Source: Acetobacteraceae bacterium (GTDB lineage Bacteria > Pseudomonadota > Alphaproteobacteria > Acetobacterales > Acetobacteraceae). Taken from it: a DNA stretch of 64,000 nt. The notes under the pieces are model-generated. The model worked only from the letters and a program-made list of their open reading frames with translations. It was not told where the DNA came from and did no database searches. Where the stretch lies: assembly GCA_947475245.1 (NCBI GenBank), contig CANJLW010000006.1, positions 62,001 to 126,000 on the forward strand. Direction: 5' to 3'. This document shows, one piece after another, positions 56,946 through 64,000 of the stretch; the stretch's first letter is position 1, and every line of letters starts with the position of its first letter. A program made the position numbers and the translations under genes.

Positions 56946-57500
56946 ATGGCGCCACAGCAGACACCGAACGAAGCGACTCTGTACGAAGCCGCGCTCTCAT
57001 ACCTCGCCCGTTACGCGACCACCGAACTGCGGCTGCGGCAGGTGCTGGAACGGCGGATCGATCGCTGGCGCCGGTCGGTCGAAGACTCTGAAACCGCCGA
57101 CAGCGTCGCGGTCGCCGCCCGGTCGGCGATCGCCGGCGTAATCGCCCGTGTCGTGGCCTTGGGTGTCGTCAGCGACACGGAGTTTGCCCAAAGCAGGGCG
57201 CGCGCCATGGCCCGGGCCGGGCGGTCCAGCCGAGCGGTGGCGGCGAATCTGGCGGCGAGGGGGGTGAACGCGGAAACGGCGCGCGCGGCGATCGAGGCCA
57301 ACGAAACCAGTGAGTTGGACGCTGCCGTCATGCTGACCCGCAAGCGCCGGATCGGGGCGTTTCGCGATGGCGATCCCGGCGATCGTAATCGCGAACTGGG
57401 CGTGATGGCGCGGGCCGGCTACCCGCGCGACGTCGCGATCAAGGCGCTGGAGATGGACCGCGATACCGCGGAAACGCTGATCGCGGACCTAAGGCGTTAG
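56946..57500 (+). CDS. recX: RecX-family regulatory protein
   Basis: Encodes 184 residues from MAPQQTPNEATLYEAALSYL. The RecX pattern is a series of three-helix repeats: ARYATTELRLRQVLERRIDR, then LGVVSDTEFAQSRARAMARA with SRAVAANLAARGV, and MARAGYPRDVAIKALEM. RecX inhibits RecA filament growth. recA is not in the window. It is divergent from argD by 180 nt. Length is normal for the alphaproteobacterial form. Confidence 0.88.
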   Translation: MAPQQTPNEATLYEAALSYLARYATTELRLRQVLERRIDRWRRSVEDSETADSVAVAARSAIAGVIARVVALGVVSDTEFAQSRARAMARAGRSSRAVAANLAARGVNAETARAAIEANETSELDAAVMLTRKRRIGAFRDGDPGDRNRELGVMARAGYPRDVAIKALEMDRDTAETLIADLRR

Positions 57501-57697
57501 GTCCTCGGGGCTTCGCGATCACTGAACAGCACGCCGCCCTTGGCTTTGTGATGTTTGGGTGATTCCACGATCTGCACCATCACCGCTTCGGGCGGGGAGC
57601 CGAAATGGGCGACGACAGCCGCGGTGATGTCGCGGACCAAGTCGCGCTTCTGGTCGAGCGTGCGACCTTCCACGGCGTGAACATAGACTTCAGGCAT
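57497..57697 (-). CDS. 4-oxalocrotonate tautomerase-family protein
   Basis: Encodes 66 residues. MPEVYVHAVEGRTLDQKRDL starts with the essential catalytic Pro (Pro1 after Met removal); VRDITAAVVAHFGSPPEAVM and VQIVESPKHHKAKGGV follow the family. Enzyme of aromatic meta-cleavage or a dehalogenase-like tautomerase; substrate unknown. It converges on recX with a 4-nt overlap. It is the last gene of a minus-strand catabolic-looking run with an NTF2-like gene, tcuB and tcuA, separated from that run by a strong hairpin. Confidence 0.87.
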   Translation of the reverse strand: MPEVYVHAVEGRTLDQKRDLVRDITAAVVAHFGSPPEAVMVQIVESPKHHKAKGGVLFSDREAPRT

Positions 57698-57721
57698 CCT
57701 CGCCCCCCTTGTCCGATAAGC

Positions 57722-57748
57722 GCGCCGCCCGTCTATGACGGGCGGCGC
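57722..57748 (-). terminator. Strong 12-bp hairpin after NTF2-like gene
   Basis: GCGCCGCCCGTC and GACGGGCGGCGC are perfect 12-bp arms with a TAT loop, 7 nt past the stop of the NTF2-like gene. It separates that gene from the tautomerase. Confidence 0.75.
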
Positions 57749-57754
57749 TGCGGA

Positions 57755-58129
57755 TCAGTCGGCCAGACGGGTCGACTGCCAGGTCACCATTTGCCAGGTC
57801 CCACCACGATTGGCGTAGACGTCGGTGAAGCGCACGCGGAAGGAATTCGGCTTGCCGCCCGACATCACCGAAATCGCCGCGACGCCGGTCAGGACGACAG
57901 CATCGCCCAGGTCCTGCGCCACGACATCCGACGGCACGACCGAGGTATAGACCGTGGAGCCTGATTCCATCGCGCCGATCAGCGTCGCCTTGGTGTCCAT
58001 CCGCGCGGAGGAATGGGTGTAGATCAGATCGTCCGCGATCACCGCATTCAGGGTCGCGATATCCTTCGCGCCCATCGCGTCCATGCGCTTCTTGTCCAGG
58101 GCGATGATCGCCGCTCCGTTACCTGCCAT
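57755..58129 (-). CDS. NTF2-like / SnoaL-type protein (DUF4440-like)
   Basis: Encodes 124 residues: IIALDKKRMDAMGAKDIATL, NAVIADDLIYTHSSARMDTK, then VVLTGVAAISVMSGGKPNSF, RVRFTDVYANRGGTWQMVTW. This is the alpha+beta cone of the NTF2 fold used by SnoaL-like cyclases, ketosteroid isomerase-like and DUF4440 proteins. No catalytic residues can be assigned. It starts 17 nt after the tcuB stop and is probably in the same operon, so it may handle a product of the TcuA reaction. Confidence 0.85.
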   Translation of the reverse strand: MAGNGAAIIALDKKRMDAMGAKDIATLNAVIADDLIYTHSSARMDTKATLIGAMESGSTVYTSVVPSDVVAQDLGDAVVLTGVAAISVMSGGKPNSFRVRFTDVYANRGGTWQMVTWQSTRLAD

Positions 58130-58145
58130 GTTTGGTTCCTCCTGA

Positions 58146-59261
58146 TTATTCCCCGCCGAGGGGCTTCATGTTGCGTTCCGTCGCCCGTCGCAGCAGCGCG
58201 GCCGAACGATACACACCGTGTACCATCTTGGAATACGGCAGCACCAGGAACAGCGCCAGGATGAAGCCGAGATGGATCGCCATCGCCAACGGCATCGCGC
58301 CGGTGGCGCGCACGGCCAGCAGTACCAGGCCGGTGATGGCCGACATCGCCAGCAGCATCAGCAACGCGACGTCGCCGGCCAGCATGCGGCGCGCGACCGG
58401 CATCGGGTCCTCGATCAGTTTCATCGCGAACAACCCGATCGTGCCGATCGTCAGCAGCACGCCGCCGACCGTGCCCAGCACGACGGGCACGCTGAGGTAG
58501 GCGTACGGCGCGGCCCAGCCGAAGAAGCTGTGATAGAAAAACCCGACCGTGGTCGCCGCGAAGCACAGCATGAAGCCGTAGAACATCGCGTGGTGAAGAT
58601 AGCGACGACGCATCGAGAACCGTTCGGAGTTGTCGTTGCAGCCGTCAACACCCTGTCCGCCGCCCAGATTCTTCAGCGTCAGCACGTCCCACAACGCAAT
58701 GCCCAGCGCGACGACGCCGACGCTTTCAGCAGGGCCTGCGTCTTTCCAGAAATTCCGCGCCCCCATCCACAGCGCCAGCAGCGCGTAGCCGAAGCTCGCC
58801 AGACCGACGACCTGCATCGCCCATAGCGGGATGACGGAATAGAACGCGTCCGCTTCCATCGGCCGCGCCTTGAAGAACTGGCCGGGGGCGGAAATCGCCA
58901 TGGACAGGATCAGCACCAGCGCGATCGACAGCGCCGTGACCAGGGACACCAGCGTGCCGTTACGCTCGAACGCGCGGGCGAAACCCGGCGGCCAGGCATA
59001 TTCGACGTAGCTCTCGGCGCGCACCTCGGCCAGGGCGCGGGGGATGTTGATCCCCCACTCATGCGGCGGCGAGTACTGACAGGCGTAATAACAGCCGCGG
59101 CAGCCGTGGCAGAGATTGGCCAGATAGCTGACGTCGCCCGCGCTGAATTCCCGGCGCAGTTCCAGCGCCGGAAACACCGCGCAGAAGCCTTCGCAATAGC
59201 GACAGGCGTTGCAGACCTCGATTTCGTGCCGAGCGCGTTCGACGGCTTCAGTTTCTTGCAT
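58146..59261 (-). CDS. tcuB: Tricarballylate utilization protein B-like (4Fe-4S membrane electron carrier)
   Basis: Encodes 371 residues. The first 70 hold two 4Fe-4S clusters: CNACRYCEGFCAVFP and CHGCRGCYYACQYSP. The rest is membrane-embedded, with about six helices (VTALSIALVLILSMAISAP, VVGLASFGYALLALW, FYGFMLCFAATTVGFFYH, LLTIGTIGLFAMKL, LLMLLAMSAITGLVLLAV). TcuB (CitB-like) passes electrons from TcuA to the membrane pool in Salmonella tricarballylate use. It overlaps tcuA by 14 nt. In a non-Salmonella setting the substrate may differ. Confidence 0.88.
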   Translation of the reverse strand: MQETEAVERARHEIEVCNACRYCEGFCAVFPALELRREFSAGDVSYLANLCHGCRGCYYACQYSPPHEWGINIPRALAEVRAESYVEYAWPPGFARAFERNGTLVSLVTALSIALVLILSMAISAPGQFFKARPMEADAFYSVIPLWAMQVVGLASFGYALLALWMGARNFWKDAGPAESVGVVALGIALWDVLTLKNLGGGQGVDGCNDNSERFSMRRRYLHHAMFYGFMLCFAATTVGFFYHSFFGWAAPYAYLSVPVVLGTVGGVLLTIGTIGLFAMKLIEDPMPVARRMLAGDVALLMLLAMSAITGLVLLAVRATGAMPLAMAIHLGFILALFLVLPYSKMVHGVYRSAALLRRATERNMKPLGGE

Positions 59262-60648
59262 GGCGCGCTGCCTCTTGTCCCGCGATGCGGCCGAACACCG
59301 TACCGATCGTCATTCCAAAACCGGCAAGATACCCCTTGCCCAGGATGTTGCCCGACATGATCTCGCCGGAGGCGAAGAGATTGCCGGCCAGTTGTCCGTT
59401 CTCCATCATTACCTGCGCCCGCTCGTTCACTCGCACGCCGAGATAGGTGAAGGTGATGCCGGGACGCAGCGGATAGCCGTAGAACGGCCCCTTATCGACC
59501 GTGCGCGCCCAGTTGGTCTTGTTCGGCGTCAGCCCGGCGGTCTTGTTGCCGTCGAGCTTCAGATTGTCGAAGGTCTGACCGGGGATCACAGCCGCGTTAT
59601 AGGCATCGACGGTCTGGCGGACCTTGACCGGATCGAGCTTCATTTTCACCGCCAGTTCCTCGATCGTGTCCGCCTTGATGGCCGGATAGACCGACGGCAT
59701 GAACAGGGGGAACGCTTTGGCGTCGCAGATCGAATAGGCGATCTGTCCCGGCTGCTGCGCGATCAGGCGACCCCAGATGGCATAGCGCTTCGGCCAGACA
59801 TCCTCGCCCTCGTCGTAGAAGCGGTCGCCGTTCTGGTTCACCACGACGCTGTACGGCACGCTGTCGAGGCGCGTGGTGATGCCGCCGTCGAATTTCGGTG
59901 CCCGCGCGTCGAGCGCGACCGCATGGCACTGAGTCGGATCGCCGATCGCCGCCACGCCCTGATCCAGCAGGTTCTTCAACACCCTGCCGCGATTGTACGG
60001 CGTGCCGCGAATGACGAAGTTATCGACCGCGTCGCCCCAGTATTGCCGCATCCAGTCCAGATTGGCCTGGAACCCGCCGGACGAAGCCACCACGCAGCGC
60101 GCGTGCAGCGTTTCGGGAAAGCCGCGGTTGGTGATGTCGACGGAGCGCACGACGCCGTCATCCATGTTCAGCGAGACGACTTCGGTATCGTACATGATCT
60201 CGATGCCAAGCCGTTCGGCCGTCAGGTAATAGGCGTTCAGCAACGCCTTGCCACCGCCCAGAAAGAACGCGTTCGTCCTTCCCAGATTCAACGTCCCGGT
60301 CAGGCTCGGCTGGAACCGCACGCCGCAGTCGCGCATCCAGCCGAACACGCCCGAGGAGGCGCGGATCGTCATGCGCGCCAGGGACTCGTCCGTGTTGCCG
60401 CCGGTCACGCGCAGCAGATCGTCCCAGTACTCGTCCTCGTGATACGCATCGGTCAGGACGTCGTTCGGCTTGTCGTGCATCGCGCGCAGGTTCCGCGTAT
60501 GGCGGCTGTTGCCGCCGCGGAACGCCTTGGGCGCGCTTTCGAGCAGGATCACGCTCGCGCCCGCCTGGCGGGCAGTGATCGCCGCGCATAATGCGGCGTT
60601 TCCGCCACCCGCGACGAGCACGTCATAGGTCTTTCTAAGGTCCGGCAT
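59248..60648 (-). CDS. tcuA: FAD-dependent tricarballylate dehydrogenase-like (TcuA)
   Basis: Encodes 466 residues from MPDLRKTYDVLVAGGGNAAL; GGAGGAG lies just upstream. The FAD site is DVLVAGGGNAALCAAITARQ and SVILLESAPKAFRGGNSRHT, of the fumarate reductase/succinate dehydrogenase flavoprotein group. Later RCVVASSGGFQANLDWMRQY, and ITFTYLGVRVNERAQVMMEN with YLAGFGMTIGTVFGR. TcuA oxidises tricarballylate to cis-aconitate; the close neighbour tcuB supports the assignment. The divergent ThDP enzyme pair starts 95 nt away, suggesting that they serve one pathway. Confidence 0.88.
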   Translation of the reverse strand: MPDLRKTYDVLVAGGGNAALCAAITARQAGASVILLESAPKAFRGGNSRHTRNLRAMHDKPNDVLTDAYHEDEYWDDLLRVTGGNTDESLARMTIRASSGVFGWMRDCGVRFQPSLTGTLNLGRTNAFFLGGGKALLNAYYLTAERLGIEIMYDTEVVSLNMDDGVVRSVDITNRGFPETLHARCVVASSGGFQANLDWMRQYWGDAVDNFVIRGTPYNRGRVLKNLLDQGVAAIGDPTQCHAVALDARAPKFDGGITTRLDSVPYSVVVNQNGDRFYDEGEDVWPKRYAIWGRLIAQQPGQIAYSICDAKAFPLFMPSVYPAIKADTIEELAVKMKLDPVKVRQTVDAYNAAVIPGQTFDNLKLDGNKTAGLTPNKTNWARTVDKGPFYGYPLRPGITFTYLGVRVNERAQVMMENGQLAGNLFASGEIMSGNILGKGYLAGFGMTIGTVFGRIAGQEAARHARN

Positions 60649-60743
60649 TGGCTCCTCCGCCTGCGCTTTCTGTCTACGAACGGTTGCCCCGTCGCGCAAG
60701 GCATGCGAGTTGCGGCGAATACGCCGGACCCGGAGGAATGGAA

Positions 60744-61277
60744 ATGAACGCCGAACCGTCAGGCCGCGCCTGGCACACGATCGTGATCGATGTGCTCAAG
60801 CGGCACAACGTCAACCTGGTGACCTACGTGCCCGATAACGTGCTGCGGCCGTTGATCGAAGGGATCGAGGCCGACCCGTTCTTCACCGCCTTTTCGGTGG
60901 CGCGCGAGGAAGAGGGCGTCGGCATCATCAACGGCGCCTATATGGGCGGCACGCGCGGCATTCTGCTGATGCAGACCAGCGGCTTCGCCACCCTGGCCAA
61001 TGTGCTGGCGTCTCTGCCGGTCCCGTTCCAGATCCCGACCCTGATGTTGGTCAGCGAACGCGGCACCCTGGGTGAGTTCAATATCGGTCAGTCGATGGTC
61101 GCGCGCACGATGCGCCCGGTGCTCGACAGCCTGGCGATCGAGACGCACACGATGACACGGCTGGAAGAGGCGGAGTTCATCCTGGATCGGTCAATCGTCC
61201 AGGCCTACGCCACCCTGGCGCCGGTCTGCTTCATCGTGTCGCCGCTGCTGACCGGCGGCAAAGTATTCGCGAAATAA
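60744..61277 (+). CDS. Sulfopyruvate / phosphonopyruvate decarboxylase-like, alpha (PYR-domain) subunit
   Basis: Encodes 177 residues from an ATG at 60744 with GGAGG 7 nt upstream (an ATG 6 nt earlier is too close). It has only the pyrimidine-binding half of a ThDP enzyme: HNVNLVTYVPDNVLRPLIEG, FSVAREEEGVGIINGAYMGG, ILLMQTSGFATLANVLASLP. The catalytic Glu is in REEEG. It is the ComD-type alpha subunit and needs the next gene's product for cofactor binding. Substrate is a 2-oxo acid, which one is unknown. Divergent from tcuA. Confidence 0.86.
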   Translation: MNAEPSGRAWHTIVIDVLKRHNVNLVTYVPDNVLRPLIEGIEADPFFTAFSVAREEEGVGIINGAYMGGTRGILLMQTSGFATLANVLASLPVPFQIPTLMLVSERGTLGEFNIGQSMVARTMRPVLDSLAIETHTMTRLEEAEFILDRSIVQAYATLAPVCFIVSPLLTGGKVFAK

Positions 61278-61290
61278 GGGGGACCGGATC

Positions 61291-61923
61291 ATGGCATCGA
61301 TTGCGAACCACCCCGCGCGCCGGGAACAGGCGAAGGTGATGAACCGCTACGACATCACGAAGCGCATGCTGGGGCTGCTGCACCGGGATGAGGCGGTGAT
61401 CGGCGGCATCGGCTATTCCAACTTCGACCTCTGGGCGGCCTCGGAACGCCCGCAGGGACGTCGCCAACAGAATTTCTACATGCTGGGCAGCATGGGCCTC
61501 GCGGTGCCGATCGCGCTGGGCGTGGCGATCGCGCAGCCCAACCGCAAGACGATCGCGCTGGAAGGCGACGGGTCCATCCTGATGCAACTGGGCGCGCTGG
61601 CGACGGTCGCGGCCCGAGGGCAAAAGAACCTCGTCGTCGTGATCCTGGACAACGGTGCCTATCAGATCACCGGCGGGCAAAAGACGCTGACCGGCCTGGG
61701 AGCCGATGTCGTCGCGATCGCCCAGGGTTCAGGGCTGACGCAATCGGCCTGGGCGGCGGACGAAAGCGCGTTCGAAGAACTGATCGCGCTGTCGCTAAAG
61801 GAAGACGGTCCGTGGCTGATCGGCTGCCGGATCGACACCGATAAGCCGAAGGACACGACGGAACGTAATCCGCCGCGGATCAAGGACAACTTCATGCGCG
61901 GGTTGGGGACGCTGAAGTCGTAA
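61291..61923 (+). CDS. Sulfopyruvate / phosphonopyruvate decarboxylase-like, beta (PP-domain) subunit
   Basis: Encodes 210 residues. ThDP diphosphate/Mg site: LEGDGSILMQLGALATVAAR followed by VVVILDNGAYQITGGQ, the GDG-x26-N motif. SMGLAVPIALGVAIAQPNRK is also typical. It is the ComE-type beta subunit partner of the gene ending 13 nt upstream. Together they would decarboxylate a 2-oxo acid such as sulfopyruvate or a related compound to an aldehyde. Ends just before a terminator-like hairpin. Confidence 0.86.
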   Translation: MASIANHPARREQAKVMNRYDITKRMLGLLHRDEAVIGGIGYSNFDLWAASERPQGRRQQNFYMLGSMGLAVPIALGVAIAQPNRKTIALEGDGSILMQLGALATVAARGQKNLVVVILDNGAYQITGGQKTLTGLGADVVAIAQGSGLTQSAWAADESAFEELIALSLKEDGPWLIGCRIDTDKPKDTTERNPPRIKDNFMRGLGTLKS

Positions 61924-61932
61924 ATCGGCGTA

Positions 61933-61960
61933 GCTGACGGTCGTTGCGACGACCGTCAGC
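61933..61960. terminator. Bidirectional hairpin between ThDP decarboxylase and hydrolase genes
   Basis: GCTGACGGTCGT and ACGACCGTCAGC are perfect 12-bp arms with a TGCG loop. It falls between convergent genes and overlaps the last codons and stop of the hydrolase. Confidence 0.8.
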
Positions 61961-62756
61961 CAGCCGACCCAATCGCCGCGAACACCCGATCCGCGTTCGC
62001 CACCGGCCCCATATGCCCGACTTCCGCGACAACGACCCGTTGCGCGTTGGGCAATGATTGCTCCAGCCGCAGCGTCATGCGGTGCGTGATCGGTGGTGAG
62101 GCGGCACCCTGCAGGATCAGCACCTCGACGCCGATGCCGGAAGGCGCGATCTCCCGCCCCGACCCATCGCGGATATCCGCCGCCAGATCGGGCGCGGCGG
62201 CGATCAGGCGCTGACGCACCGACGCCGGCAGCGCATCCCAGCGCATCTCGTTCCAGGCTTCCACGAACCGCGCGATGCCCGACTCCGGCGCGCCCACCGT
62301 CACGCAGTGTTCCAGATGCGCGACAATCGCGCGGTCCCAGGCCAGACAGGCGGCATCCTCGGGATCGTCGGCGCGCAGCAGGCCGATCACGATCGGTTCA
62401 TAGACCACCAGACGATCGGCGGCCGATGCCGCGAGCAACGCCGCCAGGCCACCCATCGAATGCCCGAACAGCACCCGTGTCCGCGCCGAACCCAGTGTCA
62501 GACAGAACCGCGCCACGGCCTCGTGCGCGCTCATCCGGTCGCCCTCCACCCGCACCCGGGTCGCGCCGTAGCCATGTAACGCCGGAACCACGACGCGGCA
62601 CCCGGACTCCGCCAGCCGTTTGGCCAACCCCGACAGGCTGCCCGGACCGGCGGCGGCGGCGTGCAGCAGGACCCAGAGCGTTGCATCGACACCGACCGAG
62701 TCGGAGCAAAACTCCAAGGTCTCAACGACGCCGATCTCGGTGTGATACACGGGCAT
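61956..62756 (-). CDS. Alpha/beta hydrolase
   Basis: Encodes 266 residues from MPVYHTEIGVVETLEFCSD; the in-frame stretch upstream to 63896 is antisense to the next gene. Oxyanion/nucleophile elements: WVLLHAAAAGPGSLSGLAKR and VLFGHSMGGLAALLAASAAD (nucleophile Ser in GHSMG). The acid and final His appear near SGIGVEVLILQGAASPPITH and VAEVGHMGPVANADRVFAA. Could be an esterase or C-C hydrolase of a ring-cleavage path. It faces the monooxygenase gene divergently, 30 nt apart. Confidence 0.85.
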   Translation of the reverse strand: MPVYHTEIGVVETLEFCSDSVGVDATLWVLLHAAAAGPGSLSGLAKRLAESGCRVVVPALHGYGATRVRVEGDRMSAHEAVARFCLTLGSARTRVLFGHSMGGLAALLAASAADRLVVYEPIVIGLLRADDPEDAACLAWDRAIVAHLEHCVTVGAPESGIARFVEAWNEMRWDALPASVRQRLIAAAPDLAADIRDGSGREIAPSGIGVEVLILQGAASPPITHRMTLRLEQSLPNAQRVVVAEVGHMGPVANADRVFAAIGSAG

Positions 62757-62786
62757 GAACGATCGCTTTCGGGGGGATGGACGGCA

Positions 62787-64000
62787 ATGACGGTACTGAT
62801 CATCGGCGGCGGCATCGCCGGTCTGACAACCGCGCTCAGCCTGCATCAGATCGGCGTGCCCTGCCGGGTTTTCGAAACGGTGGACAGCATCGAACCCTTG
62901 GGCGTCGGCATCAACACCCTGCCGCACGCCGTGCGCGAACTCACTGAACTCGGCCTCGTCGACGCCCTTGCCGCCACGGCGATTCCCACCGCCGAACTGG
63001 CCTATTACTCCAAGCGCGGTCAGCCCATATGGTCCGAACCGCGCGGCCGAGCGGCCGGCTACCATTGGCCGCAATTCTCGATCCATCGCGGCGCCCTGCA
63101 GTCCATCCTGCTCCACGCCGCACGCGACCGTCTCGGCCCCGATGCCGTCGTGACCGGCCATCATTGCGCGCGATGGGAAGAAACCGCGTCCGGCGTGCGC
63201 GCCCATTTCATCGATCGGCACAGCGGTGCCGAACGCGGATCGGCGGAGGGAGCACTGCTGATCGGCGCCGACGGTATCCATTCCGGTGTCCGCGCCGCCC
63301 TTTACCCGGACGAGGGCAAGCCGATCTGGAACGGTGCCATCCTGTGGCGCGGCGTGACGCTGGCCAAACCCTTCCTGACCGGGCGCGCCATGATCATGGC
63401 CGGCCACGAGTTTCAGAAATTCGTGGCCTACCCGATCTCCCGCGAAGCCGACGAACGGGGGCAGTCGCTGATCAACTGGATCGCCGAACGCAAATTCCGC
63501 CCCGACCAGGCATGGCGGCGGGAGGACTGGAATCGCCAGGGGAACCTGGACGATTTCCTGCCGCAATTCGCCGATTGGCGCTTCGATTGGCTGGACGTGC
63601 CGGCCACGATCCAGGCCGCCGAACGCTGCTACGAATATCCAATGGTCGATCGCGACCCGCTGGAACGCTGGACCTTCGGCCCGGTCACCTTGTTGGGCGA
63701 TGCCGCGCATCCGATGTACCCCATCGGCTCCAACGGCGCATCGCAGGCGATCCTGGATGCCCGCGTGCTGGCCCGGGCATTCCAGACCCATGGCGTGACG
63801 CCGACGGCGCTGGAGGCTTACGAGGCCGAACGCCGGCCGGCGACGTCGCGCATAGTGCTGGCCAATCGTGGCAATGGGCCGGAACAGGTGATGCAACTGG
63901 TCGAACAGCGCGCCCCCGACGGCTACGGCAGGATCGAAGACGTGTTGACCGCGACCGAACTGGAAGGCGTCGCCGCATCCTACAAACGGATCGCCGGCTT
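62787..64000 (+). CDS. FAD-dependent monooxygenase (flavin-dependent oxidoreductase), 3' end beyond window
   Basis: Encodes at least 404 residues, running past position 64000. PHBH-fold FAD site MTVLIIGGGIAGLTTALSLH, then GVGINTLPHAVRELTELGL. The DG motif is ALLIGADGIHSGVRAALYP. The GD motif is VTLLGDAAHPMYPIGSNGAS. A single-component flavin hydroxylase of aromatic or related substrates, of the group annotated as salicylate/3-hydroxybenzoate hydroxylase-like. Start at 62787 is set by the family N-terminus. Together with the divergent hydrolase it fits a ring-hydroxylating catabolic module. Confidence 0.86.
   Translation, partial: MTVLIIGGGIAGLTTALSLHQIGVPCRVFETVDSIEPLGVGINTLPHAVRELTELGLVDALAATAIPTAELAYYSKRGQPIWSEPRGRAAGYHWPQFSIHRGALQSILLHAARDRLGPDAVVTGHHCARWEETASGVRAHFIDRHSGAERGSAEGALLIGADGIHSGVRAALYPDEGKPIWNGAILWRGVTLAKPFLTGRAMIMAGHEFQKFVAYPISREADERGQSLINWIAERKFRPDQAWRREDWNRQGNLDDFLPQFADWRFDWLDVPATIQAAERCYEYPMVDRDPLERWTFGPVTLLGDAAHPMYPIGSNGASQAILDARVLARAFQTHGVTPTALEAYEAERRPATSRIVLANRGNGPEQVMQLVEQRAPDGYGRIEDVLTATELEGVAASYKRIAG

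Noticed and set aside
61956-63896. A continuous 646-residue minus-strand frame covering hydrolase and monooxygenase region
   Set aside because: Only the part below 62756 has family sequence; the rest is antisense to the FAD monooxygenase.

Overview
This 64 kb window is a gene-dense, high-GC bacterial chromosome segment. Its gene content points to an alphaproteobacterium, most likely Acetobacteraceae/Rhodospirillales. Clues are a PleD-type REC-REC-GGDEF regulator, a SAM-II riboswitch in front of metZ, a ParE/TopA/HU core, 3-methylcrotonyl-CoA carboxylase genes, TcuAB, and PEP-CTERM proteins. The family call is an inference from protein flavour; no rRNA is present to test it. Nearly every strand-specific stretch is accounted for by housekeeping or metabolic genes. 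No prophage, CRISPR array or intact insertion sequence was seen.

Layout. 1-2.3 kb: end of a leuB-like gene, a small two-repeat protein and a GT41 (SPINDLY/OGT-type) glycosyltransferase whose start codon is missing. 2.3-6.5 kb (minus): an ECF sigma / anti-sigma pair, two tandem Lin0512-family proteins and two overlapping amidohydrolases. 6.6-15.5 kb (plus): plsY, dprA, topA, a large unrecognised protein with a degenerate HEPN-like C-terminus, and parE. 15.5-24.1 kb: two MFS transporters, HU, an RraA-like protein behind a perfect LacI-type operator, rpmG, a PleD-like diguanylate cyclase, a PmtA-like methyltransferase and uvrB. 24.2-33.9 kb: class II aldolase, PPOX flavoprotein, two paralogous PEP-CTERM zinc metalloproteases, gamma-glutamyltransferase, an 878-aa Sel1-repeat protein, and a third PEP-CTERM protein with a convincing sigma-54 promoter. 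33.9-40.6 kb: an IS5-family remnant, mccA/mccB, hemB, a FAD oxidoreductase and arsC. 40.6-45.2 kb: a periplasmic protein, an M19 dipeptidase with an unusual N-terminal fusion, and a hybrid histidine kinase. 45.5-52.7 kb: tRNA-Gly(CCC), hslO, a lipoprotein, folE, apaG, an ABC substrate-binding protein, metZ with its SAM-II riboswitch, and an RTX-like secreted protein. 52.8-57.5 kb: MFS transporter, receiver protein, argF-argD, recX. 57.5-64 kb: a catabolic island of a tautomerase, NTF2-like protein, TcuB, TcuA, a two-subunit ThDP decarboxylase (ComD/ComE-like), an alpha/beta hydrolase and a FAD monooxygenase that runs off the end.

How genes work together. TopA and ParE with HU handle DNA topology; argD-argF is an arginine operon with a 4-nt overlap; mccB-mccA form one biotin-dependent carboxylase of leucine/isovalerate catabolism; tcuA-tcuB form a dehydrogenase with its membrane electron acceptor. 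The least explained parts are the protein at 11.4-13.3 kb, the PEP-CTERM group with its sigma-54 control, the lipobox-containing dipeptidase fusion, and the catabolic island at the right end.
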